DNA of 64,000 nucleotides from Streptococcus varani (GTDB lineage Bacteria; Bacillota; Bacilli; Lactobacillales; Streptococcaceae): positions 186,001-250,000 of the forward strand of contig NZ_CTEN01000003.1 of the NCBI RefSeq assembly GCF_001375655.1, given 5' to 3'. Within the stretch, counting starts at the first letter, position 1. Every line of letters starts with the position of its first letter. A program made the position numbers and the translations under genes. The notes under the pieces were generated by a model. It worked only from the letters and a program-made list of their open reading frames with translations, ran no database searches and was not told the DNA's origin. Of this stretch, positions 57,842 through 64,000 are shown piece by piece.

Positions 57842-58846
57842 TTATTTCATTTCTACTGTTTCAATTGAGTTCGAAAATTCAAAGGTTCCATCCTTGATAG
57901 CGAGCTCTTTTTTCTCTAAACTATCAATTTTAATTTGGACCTTTTCAATATTTTGAGTAGCTGTTTCAATGGATCTATTCTTAGTTTCGATGTTACTCTC
58001 AATGGTCGCAATATCCTTTTGGTTCGATTCCAAATCATCTCCTGAAAGATATTCTGCTTCTTTGAGTAGTCCAGATTTTCGAGACTCATCATCCTCAATT
58101 GAAACTTTTAATTGTTCAATAGAGTGATTCAATTTTTCAATTTGACCCTCTTGGAAAGACTTCTCTTCTATGATTTCTGATAGGGCAAATTCCTCACGAG
58201 AAACACTTTTTATCTTTTCTTTTTTAAGCTTACTATTTTGAGTCGTGACATAGAACTGAACAACATTATTATCATCAGTATCTTCTGCTTTCATAGGCTT
58301 CTCTTGTTCATCTGAAGGGCTAGAAATATCTATATCAATTGAACTGGTAACAACAGTCAAATTCGTAATATCAATCGCATAAGCTCCAAAATTTTCGGGA
58401 ACATTTCGGATAATGACAGAGATTTTATTATCTACAATTGGAACAATCTCCATTTTGGTCTCTGTTGTTTTTTTCTGAGCATATAGGTCCCATTTGAGAC
58501 GTTTGGTATCAATCCCACGATCAACTGGAGAGGTGGAATCTTTCGTTTCAAACTGTAAAACAATAATGCCTGTTTCAGGAGAATAGGTTTGACTAGACAG
58601 TCTAATTTCACCTGTTCCATTGACAAACGTTCTCTTTGTTTTGAGCTGTTCATCGGTATAGGTTTGTCTCTGCGGAGAATAAATAGCTCCTAATAATAAG
58701 CTTATCCAAGCTGTAAATAATACTGAAAAAATAACTAGCTTACGCTTAATAACATTGTCCTGAAACCATCTCTTGATTTCTATAAATGGTCTAGCAATTG
58801 AACTGGATTTTATAATTTCAATCCAACTGTTTATTTTGTTTATCAT
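57842..58846 (-). CDS. Membrane-anchored coiled-coil protein, unknown
   Basis: About 334 residues from the ATG at 58846 (AAAGGA 12 bp upstream). One membrane segment (about residues 35-55) is followed by an extracellular beta-rich domain (about 65-190), an acidic linker and a C-terminal coiled coil (about 225-320). No family is recognised. It is divergent from the plus-strand broken gene at 58925 and lies outside the boxed operons, so it may be cargo. Confidence 0.7.
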   Translation of the reverse strand: MINKINSWIEIIKSSSIARPFIEIKRWFQDNVIKRKLVIFSVLFTAWISLLLGAIYSPQRQTYTDEQLKTKRTFVNGTGEIRLSSQTYSPETGIIVLQFETKDSTSPVDRGIDTKRLKWDLYAQKKTTETKMEIVPIVDNKISVIIRNVPENFGAYAIDITNLTVVTSSIDIDISSPSDEQEKPMKAEDTDDNNVVQFYVTTQNSKLKKEKIKSVSREEFALSEIIEEKSFQEGQIEKLNHSIEQLKVSIEDDESRKSGLLKEAEYLSGDDLESNQKDIATIESNIETKNRSIETATQNIEKVQIKIDSLEKKELAIKDGTFEFSNSIETVEMK

Positions 58847-58924
58847 AAAATGATATGTCCTTTCTAATTTAGGATGATAAATGGTAAAATGTAGATAGTA
58901 ATAGCAATTTGTGAGGTGACTAGT

Positions 58925-59836
58925 TTGAAACATGACCACGCTTATTCAAAACACTTTAAGAACGATATTTCACCAGAAAAAGCCTATGCTTATTTTCATA
59001 CTAAGCCCATTGAGCCTGGTGAATTTAGATGCGATGAGAACTGTCCTGTTCCTGTAATATTAGTCAATGTAAGAAATACTCCTGACAAATGGAAAGTCCC
59101 TCCTTACTTCAAATATCATAAGGGCTATGATAACAAGCACTCCTCACACTGTCCAAATGTTTTGGAAATCAATAAAACACCTAAACACTCCTCTAAAAAA
59201 GAAGCAGGTTATGGTTACAAACCGTCTGGTGAAATTATTATTGAATTATCTACGAGTAATCCAGTGGCTTATGAAGACGTTGGAGTTTTTCAGCTAGCTT
59301 CCTAAGCTGGAAAAGTTTCACAATCTAGTCAATCCGATTTTGAACTTCCAGTAGTTAAGAAACGCTCTACACGTCTGTCAAAATTATCGTCAACCATTAA
59401 TCGTTTCCGCTCTCATCCAGATGATGTTGTTAATTTTAATGGTATAGTTGCACCTTTAAACACTTTCTTTCACGAGTTACGGTATGGGAATTATAAGTTA
59501 TCTTCAGACCAGAAAATTTATCATGGTAAAGCCTTTGCTAAAAAGGTTAAGAATAAAAACGGAAAAGATCTGATATTGTTAGAGTTTAATCAAAAATGTC
59601 AACTTGAAAATGCTTATTTTGAAAAATCTGCTGTTTTTATTGAAACCACTGCTCTAACGAATACTTCTCAACAACATAGAAAACTATTAAAGTATTTTCA
59701 AACTGGTGAGGCTTTTCATCTTTATGTTTGGGGAAATTTTTTTGTAACCTCTAGTTTAAAAATTCGAGTTTATAAAACAGATAAGTCTGATCAGATCTTG
59801 TTAAGGAATCTCTACTTTGAAGATTGGTCCGAGTAA
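58925..59836 (+). pseudogene. Plus-strand gene broken by one stop (possible CoiA-like zinc-binding protein)
   Basis: The frame from about 58925 (TTG; a GTG at 58916 is also possible) runs to a TAA at 59303-59305 and then continues open in the same frame to 59836, for about 303 codons. The first part has FRCDENCPVPV, then PPYFKYHKGYDNKHSSHCPN, a Cys/His arrangement like the zinc-binding N-terminus of CoiA-type nucleases; this likeness is weak. The single stop after FQLAS is the only defect seen. It is the only plus-strand gene in the element and overlaps the next minus-strand gene tail to tail by 25 bp. Confidence 0.6.
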
Positions 59837-60165
59837 TAGGCCTCCCTTAGTTTATCAAAATATTTTTCCCAAATATCATAATCATCATTAAAGCAAAATC
59901 GCTCATGGTATTGTGTCCCAAGCGAAACCATGATGAAATCGTCTACAGACATATCTAAATAACCTTCTAACCCCTCAGCCACTGATACCAATGAATCTGC
60001 ATGGACAATCCATGCTTTTTCTTTATTCAGAATAAGAAAACTTTTTTCCTCACCAGGTGTCAAAAAATCATCTGGATAATCTTTTCCAATTATTTCTGTC
60101 ACTTTATATGGTGCTGTTTTACCTAAGTTCACAAAAAATTCAGGATCTAGTTCATAATGTTCCAT
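59812..60165 (-). CDS. Hypothetical acidic protein
   Basis: 117 residues, acidic, no membrane segment. The layout (DPEFFVNLGKTAPYKV, then EKAWIVHADSLVSVAEGLEGYLDMS and DDFIMVSLGTQYHERF) could be a SUKH/SMI1-like fold, but I cannot confirm it. AGGAGG precedes the ATG. Last gene of a small operon from 61644; its end overlaps the plus-strand broken gene. Confidence 0.65.
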   Translation of the reverse strand: MEHYELDPEFFVNLGKTAPYKVTEIIGKDYPDDFLTPGEEKSFLILNKEKAWIVHADSLVSVAEGLEGYLDMSVDDFIMVSLGTQYHERFCFNDDYDIWEKYFDKLREAYYSDQSSK

Positions 60166-60176
60166 TTCTCATCCTC

Positions 60177-60407
60177 CTAAATACAATTCATCTTCTCTGG
60201 TGCTAACTCCAACGTCAGCCACAAGGCTTCACTTTCTGAGATATGAGTCAACTGGCCACCCTCATCGTTAAAACGGAGCAAGGTAAAAATACCATCAGGA
60301 AGTTTCCCTAGGACAACCATGCCTTCAGTTGTTTTAGATCGCCATAGTTCAGTATCAAATTGAAAGGCTGTTTCTGCCCATTTACTAAGTTTAGTTTTTC
60401 GTGTCAT
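60177..60407 (-). CDS. Small hypothetical protein
   Basis: 76 residues from the ATG at 60407 (AAGGAGG 7 bp upstream), overlapping the previous gene by 17 bp. Soluble, with WAETAFQFDTELWRSKTTEG and a late LWLTLELAPEKMNCI. No family recognised. It is cotranscribed with the CPYC protein and the gene at 59812. Confidence 0.65.
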   Translation of the reverse strand: MTRKTKLSKWAETAFQFDTELWRSKTTEGMVVLGKLPDGIFTLLRFNDEGGQLTHISESEALWLTLELAPEKMNCI

Positions 60408-60846
60408 GTAAAGCCTCCTTAATGCTCTCTTCGTCAGCGATAATCTTGCCCTTTTTATCCTTAGTAGCATACAAATAAAGCTTCGATTCTCCCTCTCTTA
60501 TCGTGATCAATGTCGCTGCTTTGTCAATCTGGTATTTCTTCACAAGATCTTGGCCATCTTCTGTCTCTACATCGATATAAAACGTCGGATAAAGACTCTT
60601 TTCTACTACCTCAATAACAGCTTTCTTTCCTTTCTCGCAGTAAGGACAGCCTGTCTTATAAAAGACTAAATTGGCGTTCTGATTGACCGCAACATCCACA
60701 TAAACTTGTTCCGTAAGGTGCTTATCGTAATCTTTGGTCACATACTCAGTCCAAAGGGGCTGCACACCAAAAACTGCAAAGAATAACATTCCAACAACTA
60801 CTAATGTACCTAAAACCAGTTTAGGCATCTTAAATCTATCATCCAT
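60391..60846 (-). CDS. Membrane-anchored thioredoxin-like protein (CPYC)
   Basis: 151 residues: one N-terminal membrane segment (about 9-29) and an extracellular thioredoxin-like domain with FYKTGCPYCEKGKKAV (redox CPYC near residue 68) and a cis-Pro-region-like IDKAATLITI. It would act as a thiol-disulfide oxidoreductase outside the membrane. Elements of this kind often carry such proteins, perhaps to fold channel components. Its ATG overlaps the preceding stop (TAATG). Confidence 0.8.
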   Translation of the reverse strand: MDDRFKMPKLVLGTLVVVGMLFFAVFGVQPLWTEYVTKDYDKHLTEQVYVDVAVNQNANLVFYKTGCPYCEKGKKAVIEVVEKSLYPTFYIDVETEDGQDLVKKYQIDKAATLITIREGESKLYLYATKDKKGKIIADEESIKEALHDTKN

Positions 60847-61256
60847 TATCCTTCTCCTCCCTGTATAAACTCGAACAAATCTCCTTGAACGTAGTTCACT
60901 TTAGCCAAACATTTAATTTCTGCTTTTAAACCTTCAAAGACCGTCATCATAGTATTGAATCGTAATGGGTCGAAATGTTCATATACACCAACTAATGGCA
61001 ACATCGGAAAATGGTCCTTCTTTTCACTTTTAAGAAATTCAAGGACCTGCTTTTCCAGCTCGATGACACCATCCACTCTTATCAATGCAGGTATACTGGT
61101 AATGGCCTCTCCATTCTGATAAAAGGTCAAAGCGACATCTCCAGCTTTTATCGTCCTAAACTCTGGAAAATCCTCTGTTATCTTAAAATAATAAGCCAGT
61201 GGTTCCTGTCCTAAACCTGTCAAATAGTATCCACGTACAATCTTAATATTAACCAT
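60846..61256 (-). CDS. Hypothetical soluble protein
   Basis: 136 residues, no membrane segment, mixed alpha/beta (VNIKIVRGYYLTGLGQEPLA; EFRTIKAGDVALTFYQNGEA). No family recognised. AGGAGGGATGAA precedes the ATG; translation is coupled to the CPYC gene. Confidence 0.65.
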   Translation of the reverse strand: MVNIKIVRGYYLTGLGQEPLAYYFKITEDFPEFRTIKAGDVALTFYQNGEAITSIPALIRVDGVIELEKQVLEFLKSEKKDHFPMLPLVGVYEHFDPLRFNTMMTVFEGLKAEIKCLAKVNYVQGDLFEFIQGGEG

Positions 61257-61266
61257 TTCATCCCTC

Positions 61267-61470
61267 CTAACAAACCTTCTGAACTCTAAAAGGAGCCTGA
61301 TAGTACTTCGGGTAATGAATAATCCTTTTCGTTCTCTGAACGGGTAACGGGTTATGGTAATGTACCTGCATATATTGACAAGCTAATCCCCTACTCTCAA
61401 AAATCAATAAACGCCCCTGATTATCACAAATATAGTCTCCATCTTGAAAACTAAAAATAACGTATTTCAT
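61267..61470 (-). CDS. Small basic hypothetical protein
   Basis: 67 residues, beginning MKYVIFSFQDGDYICDNQGR and ending in a basic, Tyr/Pro-rich tail. Its ATG follows the preceding stop codon without a gap, so translation is probably by re-initiation. No family recognised. Confidence 0.6.
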   Translation of the reverse strand: MKYVIFSFQDGDYICDNQGRLLIFESRGLACQYMQVHYHNPLPVQRTKRIIHYPKYYQAPFRVQKVC

Positions 61471-61644
61471 CTATACCCCTCTCTTTCTCATTTGTTCTAC
61501 AAATTCTTTATAGTCTCTTTCAAGCTCTATATCATAGCCATTGATATATCTCATTCTATGACTACAACTAAGCCATCCTAAGACAAACAATACTGATCCT
61601 AGAACAGCTAAAGCTACACTAGATACTATAATCACGTTCCACAT
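61471..61644 (-). CDS. 57-aa single-pass membrane protein
   Basis: 57 codons starting MWNVIIVSSVALAVLGSVLF, with one membrane segment (about residues 3-23) and a charged cytoplasmic tail ending RKRGV. GAGGTG lies 9 bp before the ATG. It stops directly against the ATG of the next gene. It is first in the small operon that runs to 59812 and begins about 130 bp after the Rep gene. Confidence 0.6.
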   Translation of the reverse strand: MWNVIIVSSVALAVLGSVLFVLGWLSCSHRMRYINGYDIELERDYKEFVEQMRKRGV

Positions 61645-61649
61645 TTATT

Positions 61650-61771
61650 TTCACCTCATCTTTTTATTTATTACTGTTGATTGGCATTACTATTTTTCCT
61701 CTCTGATTTGCTTGTCAGTATCAGAGATATAAATGTAATGGCAGTTTGCGGGTTTAGAATTTTTCAGATTA
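61650..61771. other. Region downstream of rep, possible replication origin
   Basis: In Inc18 plasmids the leading-strand origin lies just past the rep stop. This 120-bp stretch is in that place, with TTACTGTTGATTGGCATTAC and a TCTGATTTGC...CAGAGA partial inverted repeat. No origin sequence is recognised directly. Confidence 0.3.
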
Positions 61772-63265
61772 TCAACCAATATCTGCTTCAAATAAGGACA
61801 CTTGTTTTGTTTGTTTAAGGCCATTTCTAACCCTTTCCATTACCGATTTAATGAACCCTAGGCTTTCTTCAAAGAAAGCAGCAATATTGTCAAAATAAGC
61901 CTCCTGACGTTCTTTTTTCACCTGGATAAGAGAAAGGACGATAGCTTTTACAGAAGCTAGTCTAATACCTCCACCACGGCCAGACTTAACCACAAAGAAA
62001 ATCTTGTTGTCTGCTTTAAGAGCTTTGAGGACTTTATCTAGTGATCGCTCAGGGATATTTATCGCTTCCCTGATCGCTTTTTTAGTTGTCTGAATAAAAG
62101 GATCTTCAGATTGATAAAATCCGTCTAAATAAGCCATCACATCAGCTTTCCACTCATGTAAGTGACTATGTTTACGTTCAGCACGTTTCTTCTTGAATTT
62201 ATACCATCTTTGCTTCACGAATAAATCGGAGGCTTTCAGATTCTTGTTAACCCATGCTTTACAAAGAAGAATGACAAAATCTCGACTAGCTGCCTCATAC
62301 TTTCCTGAATAAGCCGAAGCAATGATTTTGAAGAACTCGTCCTGAGTAAGCGGTTCGGCCAAGTGTCCATTAAAATCTGCCAAAACGTTCTCACAATCGC
62401 TCTGAGAGACACCACTAGAGAAGTTGGCTAAGGCTAGTGTGAAGAGAACGTTGTTTCGTCCCATTAAGGCCTTAGCTCCCCTGATATTTGCTTCGCTCAT
62501 CAGTAATCGATACCAGGGTTCGTCAATCTGCTTTACGCCTTCAGAGCCAGCAATAACCGTTAAATTAGGTTTCTTACTTGGAAACGGTAAATCTGGCTGT
62601 TTCATGGACCAATCTAACCACTCCTGGAAGGAATAGGTATAGTCAGCATGAAAGAACTCTACATTTTCCGTTCGTGGCATACGTGCAATACCAAAATGGT
62701 TACAGGTCATATCTACTGGCAAGGTCTGATTGAAATAATTTCTCAAGTTTTGAGAGATAGCCTTAGCCACTTTGACCACTCGAAACTGTGAATGAGTCGT
62801 TACATAGGCAGGTTCATCGAGAACGAAATAAGCCTGGTATCCCTTATCTGATTTTAGGATCAGCGTAGGCATAAACCCTAGATCGATGGCTGCTGTAAAA
62901 ATATCTCCAGAAGTCATCTCTTCAGCTGAAGAGGTAATATCAAAGTCAATATAAAACGTATTGACCTGTCTCAGATTCTCTTCAGCATGACCACGTGTAA
63001 TTTGTCGTTTCTCGTCACTATAGGAGCCATAACGGTAGACGTTTGGTGTCCAGTGAGTAAAGCTATCTTGATTCTCAGAAACAGCTTCCATCGATGTCAG
63101 AACAATGCCACGTGCCTTAATCATATTGGCTTTAGAACGATAGGCAAAGATTGCCCCTCGTTTACCTTCATCAGCTGAAGGCTCCAGTTTGAGATGACTA
63201 TTTCTGAATTTATAGTTCCTTAAACCATCTTTTAAAATCAATCTGTAAATATTATTTAAGTTCAT
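61772..63265 (-). CDS. Inc18-family replication initiator (RepE/RepR/RepS-like)
   Basis: 497 residues. Strong family match along the whole length: FRNSHLKLEPSADEGKRGAI-type N-terminus, IFAYRSKANMIKARGIVLTS, TFYIDFDI, LKSDKGYQAYFVLDEP, CNHFGIARMPRTENVEFF, then KLADFN-like and WYKFKKKRAERKH blocks. These match the initiator of pAMbeta1/pIP501/pSM19035 plasmids. The start is the ATG at 63265 (AAAGGAAA upstream), not the TTG at 63283. It should let the excised element replicate by a theta mode. Inc18 Rep needs Pol I and is normally controlled by a repressor and an antisense RNA in the leader, neither visible here. Confidence 0.92.
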   Translation of the reverse strand: MNLNNIYRLILKDGLRNYKFRNSHLKLEPSADEGKRGAIFAYRSKANMIKARGIVLTSMEAVSENQDSFTHWTPNVYRYGSYSDEKRQITRGHAEENLRQVNTFYIDFDITSSAEEMTSGDIFTAAIDLGFMPTLILKSDKGYQAYFVLDEPAYVTTHSQFRVVKVAKAISQNLRNYFNQTLPVDMTCNHFGIARMPRTENVEFFHADYTYSFQEWLDWSMKQPDLPFPSKKPNLTVIAGSEGVKQIDEPWYRLLMSEANIRGAKALMGRNNVLFTLALANFSSGVSQSDCENVLADFNGHLAEPLTQDEFFKIIASAYSGKYEAASRDFVILLCKAWVNKNLKASDLFVKQRWYKFKKKRAERKHSHLHEWKADVMAYLDGFYQSEDPFIQTTKKAIREAINIPERSLDKVLKALKADNKIFFVVKSGRGGGIRLASVKAIVLSLIQVKKERQEAYFDNIAAFFEESLGFIKSVMERVRNGLKQTKQVSLFEADIG

Positions 63266-63303
63266 CTGTTTCCTTTTATTCAATGATTTTTCTGAAATAT
63301 ACC

Positions 63304-63486
63304 TTATTCCTTCTTAAAAATCGCCACTGACCCCTTTAGATCATTCAAAAAATCTTCAAAATCTGATATTTTGGCATTGGTCCGTTTCAGAAGATAATGC
63401 TGGCTCTTTGACAATTCCGAAAGGGAACTATTGTAATTTCCCAACTCAGCAATACAGTCTTCAATTTGTTCTTTGATTGTTTTCAT
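63304..63486 (-). CDS. Small helical hypothetical protein
   Basis: 60 residues, helical and charged (KEQIEDCIAELGNYNSSLSE). GAGGAA precedes the ATG, which overlaps the upstream gene by four bases. It lies just before rep and may be cotranscribed with it. Confidence 0.6.
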   Translation of the reverse strand: MKTIKEQIEDCIAELGNYNSSLSELSKSQHYLLKRTNAKISDFEDFLNDLKGSVAIFKKE

Positions 63487-64000
63487 TCTACTAATTCCTC
63501 TGACATCAATTTTGTTTCTTTGGCATGTTCTAAACCAGCAATATACGCCTCATGATCAAGTTCAACTGTTATATTAACAGCTCTACTTTTCAACTCACCC
63601 ATGCGAAGTCTCTGCTCTTCTAGTACTTCTGCCGGTACTTGTACCATTAGGGCAAACTCTTCTGATGCTTGGACTTGGTTTTTGAATCGTTGATCAAGAC
63701 CTTCTAAGAAACCAAGTAAATACGATTTTTTATAATTGTTGTAATCACTTGTCCACGCTGTTCTATAAAGGTGCTTCAATCGATACTCTAAATACAAAAT
63801 CGCTCCTTCATACACTCTAGTACAAAGTTCTGTATCAGACAGATAACCAAAAAATATGATCTCGGTGATTCCTTCTTTTCTATTTCGCTTCCTAATTGCT
63901 TGACATCTAAAGTTTTTACTTAAGATAGCAGCTAATTTTTCCTGCCATCAGGGCATTCTGTACGCTCATGTACCTACAGTCTCATCAATATTTTCGTTCT
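63483..64000 (-). pseudogene. DUF2786-like protein, broken and cut by the window edge
   Basis: The frame from 63483 upward reads WQEKLAAILSKNFRCQAI, IIFFGYLSDTELCTRVYEGA and YLLGFLEGLDQRF, the C-terminal pattern of DUF2786-type phage and element proteins. Continuing up the same frame, two TGA stops occur (near 63930 and 63948) before more matching-looking sequence (NENIDETVGT). The ATG at 63815 has no ribosome site. I therefore read it as a decayed gene and not a short intact one. The part beyond 64000 is unseen. Confidence 0.5.

Larger units (their letters stand above)
18269..64000. mobile_element. TnGBS-type integrative and conjugative element (right end outside window)
   Basis: At least 45.7 kb. 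It joins a UPF0236/ISLre2-like DDE transposase, an Inc18-like Rep, a ParA-type partition locus, a MobP-type relaxase and a type IV secretion system. That combination defines the TnGBS family of streptococcal elements, which transpose to sites about 15-17 bp upstream of sigma-A promoters. The left boundary is inferred from that rule at the rpmE2 promoter; I could not confirm terminal inverted repeats because the other end is not in the window. No tyrosine or serine integrase is present in the visible part. Confidence 0.75.

Noticed and set aside
51340..63185. TTCAGCTGAA palindromes (near 38678, 51350, 56262, 62930)
   Set aside because: Several are inside coding sequence and their positions relative to genes are not consistent; probably a common PvuII-like hexamer context and not an operator.

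Overview
The window looks like a piece of a Streptococcus chromosome with a large conjugative element inserted in it. The evidence is low-GC Firmicutes coding with strong AGGAGG-type ribosome sites, a streptococcal gene order (rodA, DJ-1/PfpI, gyrB, ezrA), a type B L31 gene, and LPxTG surface proteins. A complete histidine operon suggests a histidine-prototrophic, probably oral or commensal species. I cannot name the species from the sequence. Almost every gene lies on the minus strand and reads right to left.

Bases 1-18268 are chromosomal. From left to right they hold a decayed IS1182-type transposase, cardiolipin synthase (cls), a second internally deleted transposase, the his operon (transcribed hisC-hisZ-hisG-hisD-serB-like-hisB-hisH-hisA-hisF-hisI-hisE), ezrA, gyrB, a DJ-1/PfpI protein, rodA and rpmE2. 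The his operon starts with a sigma-A promoter and a T-box leader whose likely specifier is a histidine codon. A 103-bp inverted-repeat element sits between the T-box terminator and hisC. HisB is monofunctional, so the SerB-like HAD protein in the operon is a good candidate for the missing histidinol-phosphate phosphatase.

From about 18269 to beyond the right edge lies an integrative and conjugative element of TnGBS type. It combines a UPF0236/ISLre2-like DDE transposase (18601-19929), an Inc18-like (RepE/RepR/RepS) plasmid replication initiator (61772-63265), a ParA-like and ribbon-helix-helix partition pair (20387-21474), a MobP-type relaxase (50973-53339) and a full Gram-positive type IV secretion system. 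The secretion genes are a VirB1-like hydrolase, a VirB2-like pilin, a PrgI-like protein, a VirB4 pair, VirB6, a VirB8-like protein and VirD4. The inferred left end lies about 15 bp upstream of the -35 box of the rpmE2 promoter, which matches the target rule described for TnGBS elements. Accessory functions include an antigen I/II-GbpC type adhesin, a PrgC-like LPxTG protein, SSB, topoisomerase III, a Clp-type AAA+ ATPase, a secreted nuclease, a BRCT protein and a giant Toprim/ArdC-zincin protein.

The giant gene is interrupted by a 2,639-bp group II intron (46911-49549). Removing the intron rejoins the two halves exactly in frame into a predicted 1,832-aa protein. An internally deleted IS1182-family copy with perfect 24-bp inverted repeats (56647-57694) lies between the mob region and the replication region. 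A plus-strand gene at 58925-59836 is broken by one stop codon.

The most novel-looking signal is regulatory. Seven near-identical ~35-bp boxes sit 20-40 bp upstream of the first gene of every conjugation operon, and each ends in a -10-like hexamer. A second signal, the perfect palindrome GTTATATAAC, flanks the parA promoter on both sides and recurs upstream of the lipoprotein gene, the virD4 operon and the topB operon. At the last two it lies exactly the same distance from the box. Together they look like a two-tier circuit that switches partition and transfer genes across the element.
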